Shown here: positions 9,448-17,787 of the stretch, in pieces
How the letters are laid out: every line of letters begins with the position of its first letter
Position numbering within the stretch: the stretch's first letter is position 1
Source: Clostridiales bacterium
GTDB taxonomy: Bacteria; Bacillota; Clostridia; Oscillospirales; CAG-272
Length of the DNA: 64,000 nt
NCBI GenBank assembly: GCA_003523225.1
Contig: DPGK01000021.1
Span: 54,700-118,699, forward strand
Direction of reading: 5' to 3'
The notes under the pieces: generated by a model
The model's database searches: none
Seen by the model: the letters and a program-made list of their open reading frames with translations, nothing else
Told to the model about the DNA's origin: nothing
Program-made: the position numbers and the translations under genes

Positions 9448-9921
9448 TCACAGTCCCTGGCTTTCGATAACCGAAAGCAGCTCGGCAAGATCGGTACTTG
9501 ACTGCTGGAGTGCGTAATTTTCTTCCGACCATATCTCGGAGTAATTTCCGCAGCCCACAATTACCGCCGCGCGCGACTCAAGTCCCGCGTGCTGAACAAG
9601 CTCCGGAGTAAGCACGATCCTTCCCTGCGCGTCGGGCGTAAGCACGGCGGCACTGCTGTTGTAAAAACGCTTCAGAGCCTCCTGATACTTCCGGTCGAGC
9701 TTTTCAATAGGAGCTATATATTTGTTCCATTCGGAAAGAGAGTATGCCTTCAGCGACTTGTCGCGGATGCTCGGGCAGACGATAAAGCTCTGACCGAGTA
9801 TATCACGGTGCTTCGCCGGGATAAACAAACGGTTCTTTCCGTCCACGTTGTGGTGAAAGACTCCCATCAGCGGCAGAGTAAATCCTCCTGCGCCCTGAAT
9901 GACGGTATCGGTCGCGTCCAT
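9448..9921 (-). CDS. mraZ: Transcriptional regulator MraZ
   Basis: A DNA-binding AbrB-like protein that regulates the dcw operon from repeats in its own promoter. The product has 157 residues with two SpoVT/AbrB-type half domains: GVFHHNVDGKNRLFIPAKHR near residue 20 and LTPDAQGRIVLTPELVQHAG near 93. AGGAG eight bases before the ATG at 9921 fixes the start, giving about 18 residues before the usual MraZ beginning. It is the first gene of the cluster, and candidate operator repeats lie 330-380 bp upstream (10249-10303). Confidence 0.95.
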   Translation of the reverse strand: MDATDTVIQGAGGFTLPLMGVFHHNVDGKNRLFIPAKHRDILGQSFIVCPSIRDKSLKAYSLSEWNKYIAPIEKLDRKYQEALKRFYNSSAAVLTPDAQGRIVLTPELVQHAGLESRAAVIVGCGNYSEIWSEENYALQQSSTDLAELLSVIESQGL

Positions 9922-10279
9922 GGCAGTTCTCCTTTCTTCTGATTTATAATGGTTTAGCCAGGTGTCACGCGCTTCTTCAATTGTTATTTTACGGCGGCTG
10001 TGCCGACGTATTCCGCAGGCGCGCGCAATGACACGGTGTAAGTTTTGTTATTGAATGAAACTGATTCCGTTAAATGAAATAAGAGGACTTTATTCCTGTC
10101 TTTTCAGGATTGTTTCATTGGGAGCAACCCGGCAAGCAGAGTATCCGGGCTCTGATCTGCGCAACTTGCGGCGGCAACACAACTGATCTTTAATATGTGG
10201 TCAAATTGCTTTATTAAGCTATTTATGCATCTATGACCTGTGGTATAGTCCACCATTTTGCACCTTTTTGCTCCACTGC
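9922..10279 (-). other. Long untranslated leader of the dcw operon
   Basis: From the promoter near 10.3 kb to the mraZ start there are about 350 bp without a credible gene on either strand. On the minus strand it contains a short hairpin (TCCTG with CAGGA, around 10094-10110) and a GC-rich imperfect stem around 10118-10155. I recognise no known riboswitch or leader family. The 65-codon frame at 10258-10455 on the plus strand runs through the promoter and is not credible. Confidence 0.5.
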
Positions 10280-10303
10280 GCTGTTATTATACTATAACTC
10301 CAC
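10249..10303 (-). promoter_or_regulatory. Candidate MraZ-box repeats
   Basis: Read on the minus strand, GTGG-type elements recur: GTGGAG at 10303-10298 inside the promoter spacer, GTGGAG at 10276-10271, GGTGCA at 10264-10259 and GGTGGA at 10254-10249. The last three are spaced 10-12 bp apart, about one helical turn. Known MraZ operators are GTG-containing direct repeats with about one-turn spacing upstream of mraZ. That these bind MraZ is inference. Confidence 0.6.
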
Positions 10304-10315
10304 CCCCAAATGCAA
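10286..10315 (-). promoter_or_regulatory. Sigma-A promoter of the dcw operon
   Basis: On the minus strand: -35 TTGCAT (10315-10310), 18-bp spacer, -10 TATAAT (10291-10286). The first GTGGAG repeat falls within the spacer and the others begin just downstream of the expected start site, as suits a repressible promoter. Confidence 0.75.
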
Positions 10316-10477
10316 TAGGTAAATTCAAAAGAATGAAAATTTTTTTGATTTTCCGGCGCAAGATACGTCATTTGCCGCCCGCTTTCGCCGCGCAAACTCC
10401 TTATTCATGTTTTGGATTCTTTGTTTTTATATTTATGTCATTTTATGACACATAGCTGCCCGCGTGTAAGATGTAAA

Positions 10478-10519
10478 CCGGATGTAGGCAAAAGCCGTTT
10501 GGCTTTTGCTGACACCCGG
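10478..10519. other. Long imperfect stem-loop between divergent genes
   Basis: A 9-bp perfect stem (GCAAAAGCC, loop GTTT, GGCTTTTGC, 10488-10509) is extended outward with mismatches to CCGG at each end. A separate short palindrome, TGTCAT-TTT-ATGACA, lies at 10436-10450. No U-tract follows in either direction and no gene ends here, so an ordinary terminator is unlikely. It could be a leader structure, a small RNA or an operator. Confidence 0.4.
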
Positions 10520-10645
10520 TAAATATATATTGACATTAGCGCGGCGAGTAAAAATCGTGCACCGGAACAGAGTATAAAAGCGCTGCAAACGACGCATGAT
10601 ACTATAAAAAACGCCGGCATATCCGGTAGAAGGAACAGTTCAGAA

Positions 10646-11359
10646 ATGGCAATCATTCTGATAAGAACGGTAATAATTTATATTGTGCTGGTGGGAGCTA
10701 TGCGTATCATGGGCAAAAGGCAGCTCGGTCAGCTTGAGGTCTCAGACCTTGTAAGCACTCTTTTGCTCTCTGAAATCGCCGCGCTTCCCATTGAAAATCA
10801 CAGTATTCCGCTGGTATATGCAATAATTCCGATCGTGCTGGTGCTTGCGGCGGAAATATTCTCAGCCGCCCTTCTCTCGCGCTTTCCGGGTCTTAAAAAC
10901 CTGCTTTCCACCCGACCTACTGTGTTGGTGAAAATGGGAAAGCCGCAGGAAGCGGCACTGAAGCGCACCCGCATATCCGCAGATGAGCTTATGGTGGCGC
11001 TGAGAAAATCCGGAAGTACGGACATCTCAAGCGTCGCATATGCAACGCTTGAGCAGGACGGCACAATTTCGGTGGTTCCCACCACTCCCGAGCGCCCTGC
11101 AACAGCGGCGGACGTCGGAAAAAAGCCTGCCGAATCCGGGATATATCATATTCTGATTGAAAACGGCAAGATAAACCGTCACGGTCTTGACTCCGTAGGC
11201 AAAAACGAACGCTGGATCGAACAGTTCCTTATTACACAGAACACTCAACTTGAGGATGTTTTCCTTATGCTTGCCGACGACGGAGGCAGCCTGCGCTTTT
11301 TCCGCTCACAAAAAAAGAGCGCCCACGCGGACGCTGACGGAGGTAAGGCCGAAAAATGA
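10646..11359 (+). CDS. DUF421 (YetF/YcaP-like) membrane protein
   Basis: A 237-residue protein of the DUF421 family: three N-terminal membrane helices with the signature MRIMGKRQLGQLEVSDLV near residue 20, then a soluble domain with LVKMGKPQEAALKRTRIS and DISSVAYATLEQDGTISV. The biochemical role of the family is not established to my knowledge. The C-terminal ~35 residues are lysine- and alanine-rich. Its stop overlaps the start of the next gene (ATGA), as is usual for DUF421/DUF4363 pairs in Firmicutes. Confidence 0.88.
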   Translation: MAIILIRTVIIYIVLVGAMRIMGKRQLGQLEVSDLVSTLLLSEIAALPIENHSIPLVYAIIPIVLVLAAEIFSAALLSRFPGLKNLLSTRPTVLVKMGKPQEAALKRTRISADELMVALRKSGSTDISSVAYATLEQDGTISVVPTTPERPATAADVGKKPAESGIYHILIENGKINRHGLDSVGKNERWIEQFLITQNTQLEDVFLMLADDGGSLRFFRSQKKSAHADADGGKAEK

Positions 11360-11724
11360 GAGAAATAATTATCGCCTCAGTGCTGCTTGTGATCCTTTTA
11401 ACGGGAATCACCGTCAACAACCAATTTATCAACGATTTTTACGAAAGCGCTTTACTGAGCGTAAAAAAAATGCCCCCGGCAGGCTCCGAGGGCTGCTATG
11501 ACGCCGTGTGCGCGCTTGACGAATACTGGAGCGAAAAAAAATCCGCCGTGTCCTTCAGCGTTTCGTATGACGACGTCGAGCGCATAACCGAAAAGATACG
11601 TCTGCTCAAAGCTGCGGCGCTGGCTGACGACCCGGTGGAATTTGAGCTTCAGCGTGAGCAGCTTACCACAGCGCTGGAACACGCCGCGCGTCTTGAACAC
11701 ATTTCCTTCGAAAGCATTTTCTGA
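11356..11724 (+). CDS. DUF4363-family small membrane-anchored protein
   Basis: A 122-residue protein with one N-terminal membrane helix (residues 4-20) and a helical, probably extracytoplasmic, remainder. The length, topology and translational coupling to the preceding DUF421 gene match the DUF4363 family, which commonly sits beside DUF421 genes in spore-forming Firmicutes. The function is unknown. It ends in TGA and converges on the EEP lipoprotein gene 26 bp away. Confidence 0.75.
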   Translation: MREIIIASVLLVILLTGITVNNQFINDFYESALLSVKKMPPAGSEGCYDAVCALDEYWSEKKSAVSFSVSYDDVERITEKIRLLKAAALADDPVEFELQREQLTTALEHAARLEHISFESIF

Positions 11725-11750
11725 CGCGCGGCGCGCAGCAATAATATATG

Positions 11751-13499
11751 TCAGTCGACGATGCAGTACTCTATCAGCACGGGGTGATGGTCGGAGGGAT
11801 AATCTCCGTTTATCTTTTCATTGCATACCTTGTAGCTGCTTACCCCTATCTTGTCGGCAGTGACAAAAATGAAGTCTATCACCTTATCGCTCTTTCCGTA
11901 ATTTGTGAAAGTGGATGCACGCTTTGCCTGCATTGCCACATCTGCGGAATCCGACAGTGAGGTTTTTGTTATCGTGCTGTATACCGAGGAGGATGAGGTG
12001 CAGTTAAAATCACCGGTGAGCACGATCGGGTAATCCTTGCAGTATTCCTGGATGAATGCAAGCACTACCTTTATCTGCTTGACACGAGCCGCGTCGCTTG
12101 TGTGCTCAAGGTGGGTGTTTATCACCATGATCTGCTCGCCGTCGCTTATGCGTTCAAGCAGTGCGTATGTATATATACGGTTGAGGGAGGATTCCTCATA
12201 TTTTGAAGCCTTCTCCGGTGTGTCGGAGAGCCATCGCGTGCCGCTCTTCACAACCTTGAATTTTGTCTTGTTGTAGAATATGGGGTTGTACTCTCCATTG
12301 CTTCCGCCGTCACGTCCCTCTCCGACATATGCATAAAAGCTTCCCAGTCCCGACACCAGACTGTTGAGCCACGCGGAGTTTGTCTCCTGAAATCCTACCG
12401 TGTCCGGCAAATATTTCATGACCATCTCAATGACACGCTCGGTGCGCGCATCGGTCTTTGAGCTTACAAGATTGTTGAAGCTCATGGCGGTAAGCAGATT
12501 TCCGCTTGACTCATACAGCTTTTCTGCCTCAAGTGTAACAGCTACGGTTCTGCCGTCACGGTTTATTGCAGCGGTTATTTCATCTCCGAAGCGCGAAACA
12601 GCGTCAAGCAGTGCGGTCGAATTGCCGCCTCCAAGAAGAACGGATGTTCCCGCACAGCCAATATAAGAGGAGCTGCCCGCTTTTTGCAGACCTGCGACGA
12701 GCGTGGCGTCGGAGTGCGAGGTTTCGCCCACCGATATCTCATACTGAGCGGCTTCCGCGTCGCTGTCTTTTACCACGTCAAGAACATATCCGCACAGCGC
12801 CGAAATTTTATCGCGCAGCTTCTCGGCGGCTATGTTCTCACCCATAGTGCGCTTTGAAGGATAAACGATCCTCCACTCGCGTATGTCAACTCCGCCGAGC
12901 GTAACAGCGTCTACTGTGTATTTTGCATTGTATGTATAGTTCTCCGAAGCCGTGATGAACATCTCACGGCTTTTATCGTTTTCAAAGCGGCTGAGAATAT
13001 TGCCCGTAAACTCGTTTACGGCTTTTATCGTATATTCATCCGTGTGACCTGCAATTACCAGCTTTTTGCCGATAAGAGCATAGCCGTAGTCGTCCGCGCG
13101 CAGACCCTTGAGAAACTGACGTGATTCCGGACGGTTTGTATCTCCTATAATGATTTCGAGCTCGGCGATCTCAAGTCCGGGTACTCCCTCACGGTAAAAG
13201 TCGTCGCTCTGCTCGGTCTCAGCTCCGACCGCGTCGTTGAAGCGGCTGTAAAGCTCGCGGAAGACGGAAACCAGCTCACTTCCGGCTTTTTCCGGCCTTA
13301 TGAATTTATATCCCGCAAGGTCTGCACAGGCAATTCCGGCTTCCGGAGCAGCCGTGGACTCATCGGGGGCGGAAGTACCGTCTCCCACTCCGCTCTTTTC
13401 TCCGGCGCAGGAAACGCCAAACGGGAGCAAAAGCAAAAGCGCAAACAGCGCAATAAAAACTCTCTTGTACGTGTTTTTCGTGAATTTCCCTGTCGTCAT
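11751..13499 (-). CDS. Lipoprotein with repeated N-terminal domain and C-terminal EEP (endonuclease/exonuclease/phosphatase) domain
   Basis: The 582-residue product has a signal peptide with lipobox FGVSC, then an acidic Ser/Thr linker. Residues ~70-320 hold two copies of a domain marked by EIIIGDTNRPES...KLVIAGHTDEYT and later YEISVGETSHSD...VLLGGGNSTALLD. The C-terminal ~240 residues are an EEP fold: GFQETN, NTHLEHT, TGDFNCTSS and SDHHPV carry the metal and catalytic residues. It should be surface-anchored and cleave phosphodiesters or phosphoesters, but the substrate is unknown. GGAGG precedes the ATG and a consensus promoter lies upstream. The N-terminal domain resembles that of the MBL lipoprotein at 48.8-50.6 kb. 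Confidence 0.85.
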   Translation of the reverse strand: MTTGKFTKNTYKRVFIALFALLLLLPFGVSCAGEKSGVGDGTSAPDESTAAPEAGIACADLAGYKFIRPEKAGSELVSVFRELYSRFNDAVGAETEQSDDFYREGVPGLEIAELEIIIGDTNRPESRQFLKGLRADDYGYALIGKKLVIAGHTDEYTIKAVNEFTGNILSRFENDKSREMFITASENYTYNAKYTVDAVTLGGVDIREWRIVYPSKRTMGENIAAEKLRDKISALCGYVLDVVKDSDAEAAQYEISVGETSHSDATLVAGLQKAGSSSYIGCAGTSVLLGGGNSTALLDAVSRFGDEITAAINRDGRTVAVTLEAEKLYESSGNLLTAMSFNNLVSSKTDARTERVIEMVMKYLPDTVGFQETNSAWLNSLVSGLGSFYAYVGEGRDGGSNGEYNPIFYNKTKFKVVKSGTRWLSDTPEKASKYEESSLNRIYTYALLERISDGEQIMVINTHLEHTSDAARVKQIKVVLAFIQEYCKDYPIVLTGDFNCTSSSSVYSTITKTSLSDSADVAMQAKRASTFTNYGKSDKVIDFIFVTADKIGVSSYKVCNEKINGDYPSDHHPVLIEYCIVD

Positions 13500-13570
13500 G
13501 TCATTAACCTCCGTTTCTCCGGCGTGGGTATGATCAACAGCCGGAATGAAAAATCTGATCGCTACTGATA

Positions 13571-13599
13571 ATTATAATGTACCGGAAAATAATTGTCAA
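13571..13599 (-). promoter_or_regulatory. Consensus sigma-A promoter of the EEP lipoprotein gene
   Basis: Minus strand: TTGACA (13599-13594), 17-bp spacer, TATAAT (13576-13571), a perfect match to consensus. The stretch 13500-13801 otherwise holds only this and the divergent MFS promoter. Confidence 0.85.
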
Positions 13600-13660
13600 C
13601 ATAATTTACCACCGACCGGCAGCAAGTTTTTCAAATAATAATTTATTTTTCGACGTCCTA

Positions 13661-13689
13661 TTGCATTTTTGCGCAAAAAGTGGTATCAT
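13661..13689 (+). promoter_or_regulatory. Promoter of the MFS transporter gene
   Basis: TTGCAT (13661-13666), 17-bp spacer, TATCAT (13684-13689), leaving a leader of about 105 nt. The spacer holds TTTTTGCGCAAAAA, a near-perfect palindrome that could be an operator. Confidence 0.65.
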
Positions 13690-13801
13690 TGAACCCGTTG
13701 CTCCGGATCTTTTCTTCCGCTCAGTGCTTCCATACATCTTAATCGTGTGGGCATAACACGGATCTTCGGCAAAAATAAAACAGGGTAATCTGATATCTAT
13801 T

Positions 13802-15058
13802 ATGAATTCACTCAAAAAGCACGCCCGCATAACTCCCGCAACTAAGCTGTTTTTCCTTTGCTTCCTTGCGTATATGTTCTCATATTTGGGAAGATATGAC
13901 TATTCCGCCTGTCAGAATGCAATGATAACCGACGGTATACTTACACTTTCCGCGGCAAGCACTGTCGCCTCCGCCTATTTCATCTGTTACGGAGCGGGAC
14001 AGCTGATAAACGGCGCGCTCGGTGTGCGTATTTCGCCCAAATACATGATAGCCTGCGGACTTTTCGGAGTCGGAGCTGCAAATATTCTGATGGGGATCTG
14101 CCCGTGGAGCGCGGGACTTACAATAATCTGGGGAATAAACGGCTATTTCAATTCAATGCTCTGGGCACCGATAATCAGAGCCTTCAGCGAATGGCTTGAT
14201 GCTCCATCACGGGAACGCGCGGGAGCAAACATCTCGCTTACCATTCCGCTCGGAACGATGGCAAGCTATATAGTTCCCTCGATAGCACTGTCCTTCGGCA
14301 GCTGGCGCGCAGTGTTTTATATATCGGGCGGGCTTGTCATACTGTGCGGTGTTGTATGGCTGATAGAGCTGTCATCAATTTCAGATTATACCGATAAAAT
14401 GAGCGCCGAGGCTTCCGCCGCACGTGCGGCATCAGGAGGAGAACAACAGAAGCCCCGCCTCACTCTTGCTATCTGGTTCGGTACAGGTCTTATGCTTGCC
14501 GCCATTTCGGCAATATTCAACGGCGCACTCAAAGAAGCGATAATGCAGTGGTTCCCGCAGTACCTTGCCGAGGACTTTGGTATGTCCGATTCGCTTGCCG
14601 CTCTTATCGCCGCCGTGATCCCGCTGCCCGGTATCGCCGGTCCATACATAGCGGTGTTTATAGACAGAAAGTTTATCCACAATGAATGCCTTACCGCCGC
14701 CGCAATTTACGGCGTGTCCTTTGTATCTCTGCTGACTCTTGCGCTGATAGGACATCTCAGCATCATATCCGCCGTCGCCTGCATAGCAATATCCGTCGCT
14801 GCCATGTGGGGAGTGAACACCATTCTCCTTACATATCTTTCTTATCACTACGGCAGAATGGGCATCGCATCCGCCGTTTCCGGCACAATAAACAGCTTTG
14901 TGTATATAGGCTCAACGCTCGGCTCGAGCCTGTACGGCAGGACAGCCGCCTCTGCGGGTTGGGGGGTAACTCTTTACATCTGGTGCGCAGTCGCAGCCGT
15001 CGCCGTTATAGCGTCGGTCATTGCCGGAGCTGTATGGAAAAAGAAAAAACCTGAATAA
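13802..15058 (+). CDS. MFS transporter, organophosphate/sugar-phosphate antiporter-like
   Basis: The 418-residue protein has about 12 hydrophobic helices with a central cytoplasmic loop near residues 195-220. The segment FSYLGRYDYSACQNAM near residue 25 resembles the first helix of the OPA (GlpT/UhpC) group, where an Arg near this site takes part in phosphate-ester binding. A sugar- or glycerol-phosphate substrate is therefore likely but not shown. The ribosome binding site before the ATG is weak. The gene stands alone with its own promoter and terminator, next to a surface phosphodiesterase-type lipoprotein that might release such substrates. Confidence 0.8.
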   Translation: MNSLKKHARITPATKLFFLCFLAYMFSYLGRYDYSACQNAMITDGILTLSAASTVASAYFICYGAGQLINGALGVRISPKYMIACGLFGVGAANILMGICPWSAGLTIIWGINGYFNSMLWAPIIRAFSEWLDAPSRERAGANISLTIPLGTMASYIVPSIALSFGSWRAVFYISGGLVILCGVVWLIELSSISDYTDKMSAEASAARAASGGEQQKPRLTLAIWFGTGLMLAAISAIFNGALKEAIMQWFPQYLAEDFGMSDSLAALIAAVIPLPGIAGPYIAVFIDRKFIHNECLTAAAIYGVSFVSLLTLALIGHLSIISAVACIAISVAAMWGVNTILLTYLSYHYGRMGIASAVSGTINSFVYIGSTLGSSLYGRTAASAGWGVTLYIWCAVAAVAVIASVIAGAVWKKKKPE

Positions 15059-15067
15059 ACACGCCGT

Positions 15068-15100
15068 GGGGCTGCCGCACTTTTGCGCGGCAGCCCCTTT
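15068..15100 (+). terminator. Rho-independent terminator after the MFS gene
   Basis: An 11-bp perfect GC-rich stem (GGGGCTGCCGC with GCGGCAGCCCC), 8-nt loop, followed by only TTT. Confidence 0.8.
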
Positions 15101-15147
15101 GTAAGCTTTGTAATATCGCGGATCGTTTATTTACCTGTCGGTGGCGA

Positions 15148-15951
15148 TTATTTGAGCTTGATATTCAGCTCACGCTCAACGGGCAGGCAGTGATTCTTTT
15201 TCAGCTTGCCCTTCTCGGCGATTTCATCATAATTGTAGACCGGATGCGGGCAGAGATCCTGAATATCATATCCCGGGCGCACAGGCTTTGCCCAGTGAAC
15301 GGCGTTGGTTATTATGCGCTGAACGTAAGGATTGTGGAAGGACGGGCAGGTCTCGTGTCCCGGCTGGAAATAAAATACCTTTCCGGCGTCGCGCAGATAT
15401 GTCATACCGGAGCGGAATATGTAACCGTCCTCATACCATGACCCGAAGATAAGCTCTGTGGGCTGAGGTACAAAGAAAGGCTCGGCGTAAAGCTCCTCAC
15501 TTTCAATAAAGAAGCTCTGCGGAATACCCTCGGCAATGGGATGTGTGGGCAGCATATTCCACATGATCTCGCGCTGTTCACGTCCCCATGTAAGGTTTCC
15601 GGTAGTGCCAACAATAGCACGGAATGGCTTTGAGTGATGTGCCGAATGAAGCGCAATAAAGCTCATTCTGCCAAGCAGTACGCGGCGCTGTATCTTTGTC
15701 ACAAGCTCGTCGCTTACCTCACCGTGAGCCATATGCCCCCACCAGATAAGCACATCGGTGTCATTCAGCAAAGAATCAGGCAGTCCCTGCTCCGGGTCGT
15801 CAAGCGCGGCAAGGCGCACCTCGATATCGTCCTCCTTGGAAAGGAATTCGCCTATCGTGGCGTGAATACCGTTGGGATAAAGCGCCTTTGCCGCCTCATT
15901 GGTCTTTTCGTGTCTGAACTCGTTCCAGATAGTTACCTTGATCTTTTCCAT
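15148..15951 (-). CDS. ThuA-like domain protein
   Basis: A 267-residue protein of the ThuA-like (class I glutamine-amidotransferase-like fold) family: VTIWNEFRHEK at the N-terminus, DVLIWWGHMAHGEV near residue 65, FIALHSAHHSKPF near 97 and YFQPGHETCPSFHNP near 195. The family is linked to sugar metabolism by genetics, but the reaction is not well defined. It is the last gene of a minus-strand operon with an MBL hydrolase and a PHP phosphoesterase (gaps about 30 bp). GGAGG precedes the ATG. Confidence 0.85.
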   Translation of the reverse strand: MEKIKVTIWNEFRHEKTNEAAKALYPNGIHATIGEFLSKEDDIEVRLAALDDPEQGLPDSLLNDTDVLIWWGHMAHGEVSDELVTKIQRRVLLGRMSFIALHSAHHSKPFRAIVGTTGNLTWGREQREIMWNMLPTHPIAEGIPQSFFIESEELYAEPFFVPQPTELIFGSWYEDGYIFRSGMTYLRDAGKVFYFQPGHETCPSFHNPYVQRIITNAVHWAKPVRPGYDIQDLCPHPVYNYDEIAEKGKLKKNHCLPVERELNIKLK

Positions 15952-15980
15952 TTGATTTGCCTCCGTTATATTATGCGTTT

Positions 15981-16757
15981 TTATATATTTATTTTCATTC
16001 CGTCGTAAGCGGGAGTAACGCCGAGATGCGCCAGCTGCCGTGTCAGCTCCTCGTGTGTCCCGTGCAGAGTACGCGCCATGTGCGAGGTGTAATATGCCGC
16101 ATCTTCGGCAGGACCGTGCTGCGCGCGCATTGTTTCAAGCATTATTTCTATCATAGGTATCCCTGTATGACCGAACATACGGTCGTCACCGGGGCAAAAA
16201 CCGAGGGTACACTCAAATATCACCGCGTTCGGACGTTCCTTTTTTATCCTCAGCCATGTATCGTACATTATCCAGCCCGAATCAAGACCGTAAAAGAAGG
16301 AACGCTCCCCTTTACGGATGATAAAATTAAGTGTGTTTTCTCCGTCAAGATACGGACCGTGATTTGAGCGGCAAGGTATTATTTCATAGCCCTGCGGCGT
16401 CATGACGCTCTCAAATGGCGTCAGCGTAACAAATTTCACGTTTTGAACGCCCGAGTCGGAGAGCTTTCTCTCCACCGCCGGATCGCAGTACACCGTAAGA
16501 TCTTTTCCCTTTGCAAGGCGCATAACGCTTTCAGCGTTAAGGTGGTCTGCGTGCGAATGCGTTACGGCAACCGACCGTACACTGTCAAAAAGACCGGGCA
16601 TTCCGTTTTTTTCGGCAAAGTCAAAGATATGAGGGCCTGGGTCTATAAGCACCGTGCCATCAACAAGCGCCGAGGAAAAGCGACGGAAAAACTCGCCGTC
16701 GACCCGCCGCCCGATATTCCAGTCGGCAGCGCCCGTGCCAAGAAACAAAAGCTCCAT
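15981..16757 (-). CDS. MBL-fold metal-dependent hydrolase
   Basis: A 258-residue metallo-beta-lactamase-fold protein. It has LFLGTGAADW at the N-terminus, the metal-binding THSHADHL near residue 70, and later PCRSNHGPYLDG and a C-terminal SHMARTLHGTHEE that can supply the last histidine ligands. Its overall form resembles PhnP/RNase Z-like phosphodiesterases. The substrate is unknown. It sits between the ThuA-like and PHP genes and may act on the same sugar-phosphate metabolism. AAAGGG precedes the start. Confidence 0.85.
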   Translation of the reverse strand: MELLFLGTGAADWNIGRRVDGEFFRRFSSALVDGTVLIDPGPHIFDFAEKNGMPGLFDSVRSVAVTHSHADHLNAESVMRLAKGKDLTVYCDPAVERKLSDSGVQNVKFVTLTPFESVMTPQGYEIIPCRSNHGPYLDGENTLNFIIRKGERSFFYGLDSGWIMYDTWLRIKKERPNAVIFECTLGFCPGDDRMFGHTGIPMIEIMLETMRAQHGPAEDAAYYTSHMARTLHGTHEELTRQLAHLGVTPAYDGMKINI

Positions 16758-16787
16758 TTTTCAAACCCTTTCTGATGATCGCGGAGT

Positions 16788-17513
16788 TTATTGACCGCCG
16801 GCACCGACAAGCTCGGTCGGCAGAACGGCAGGGTCGCCGAGCATTGTATATCTGCCTGTACGGAGTATGTCGAGCAGCTCGCTGTTCGTCCTTATCGGCT
16901 CGTCGGTCACGATCCCTCCCGAAATAAGCCCCAGCTCGACGTTGTGATAGTCGCTTCCGGAGGTTTTTATCAGCCCGTGACGCTCAGCCCACATAAGCGC
17001 AATATCATTGCGGGAGTCGTGCGAGGTAGAGCCGTTGTACACCTCCACGCCGTCAAGCAGCTCGGGCTTTACCACACGCATGGCGTTGCGGAAAGGATGC
17101 GCCTGAACAAGTAGCAGTCCAGCTTCGCGCACACGCTCTGAAAGCACCGCAATATCGACATCCATTATATCGGGATACGCGCGCAGGAATTCCTCCGAAT
17201 CGCCGTATATCTGATAGTCGTTGTCGTCGGTATTCAGTCTGATCTCGCAGCCCTGAATAATGTTCATCCGTCCCGCCGCCGCTCTTTCAAGCGCGCGGAC
17301 GCCGCTCATGAAAAAATCGATTTTCTCATTCCATGGCAGCGCAGAGCGATCTCCGTTTTTCTTGTTTTTGAAGGTAAACCTCGAACAGTGCTCTGTCAGC
17401 ACCAATGAGGAATATCCCTTTTCAAGGTATTTTTCAACAATGGCCTCCGGTTCTGCGGAAGCGCATTTTGACACTGTCGCGGAATGACAGTGAAGTTCGG
17501 TTTTGTAGCTCAA
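16788..17513 (-). CDS. PHP-domain phosphoesterase
   Basis: A 241-residue PHP protein: the first metal motif ELHCHSATVSKCA at residues 6-18, LTEHCSRF near 40, IQGCEIRLN near 92, QAHPFRN near 137 and SGSDYH near 190. These are the usual His/Asp/Glu ligands of trinuclear PHP phosphatases such as histidinol-phosphatase-like and nucleotide/sugar-phosphate phosphoesterases. The start codon is TTG (17513-17511), supported by AGGAAGG seven bases upstream. It is the first gene of the operon with MBL and ThuA-like genes. Confidence 0.86.
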   Translation of the reverse strand: MSYKTELHCHSATVSKCASAEPEAIVEKYLEKGYSSLVLTEHCSRFTFKNKKNGDRSALPWNEKIDFFMSGVRALERAAAGRMNIIQGCEIRLNTDDNDYQIYGDSEEFLRAYPDIMDVDIAVLSERVREAGLLLVQAHPFRNAMRVVKPELLDGVEVYNGSTSHDSRNDIALMWAERHGLIKTSGSDYHNVELGLISGGIVTDEPIRTNSELLDILRTGRYTMLGDPAVLPTELVGAGGQ

Positions 17514-17551
17514 GTCATCGCCTTCCTGTGTTCTGCATGATAGATAGATAT

Positions 17552-17580
17552 ATGATACTACTTTTTTCCGAAGGATGCAA
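17552..17580 (-). promoter_or_regulatory. Promoter of the PHP-MBL-ThuA operon
   Basis: Minus strand: TTGCAT (17580-17575), 17-bp spacer, TATCAT (17557-17552). Confidence 0.65.
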
Positions 17581-17725
17581 CAGAAATCAAAAAATTACGT
17601 CACAAAAATTAAAACATGATATAAAAATACGATCCGACGCAACATACCCGGGCACTGTTGCCCGCAAGTATAAGTCAAAAATTCGCCGCAGGCGCAAACA
17701 AAAGAGCTTTTTTACTTTCGGGTTA

Positions 17726-17754
17726 TTGAATGCGTTTTTATTTTATGTTATAAT
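17726..17754 (+). promoter_or_regulatory. Promoter of the TIM-barrel/oxidoreductase operon
   Basis: TTGAAT (17726-17731), 17-bp spacer, TATAAT (17749-17754) with a TGT extension. The rest of 17514-17787 is AT-rich apart from a small GGGCA/TGCCC hairpin near 17650. Confidence 0.75.
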
Positions 17755-17787
17755 TATTGCAAATCATGAAAAGGTACGGTGCTGTGT

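Noticed and set aside
10258-10455. A 65-codon plus-strand frame upstream of mraZ
   Set aside because: It runs through the dcw promoter region, has no SD sequence and shows no recognisable protein.
17779-17787. GTG start for the first TIM-barrel gene
   Set aside because: It adds three residues only and its SD spacing is short. It is kept as an alternative, not preferred.
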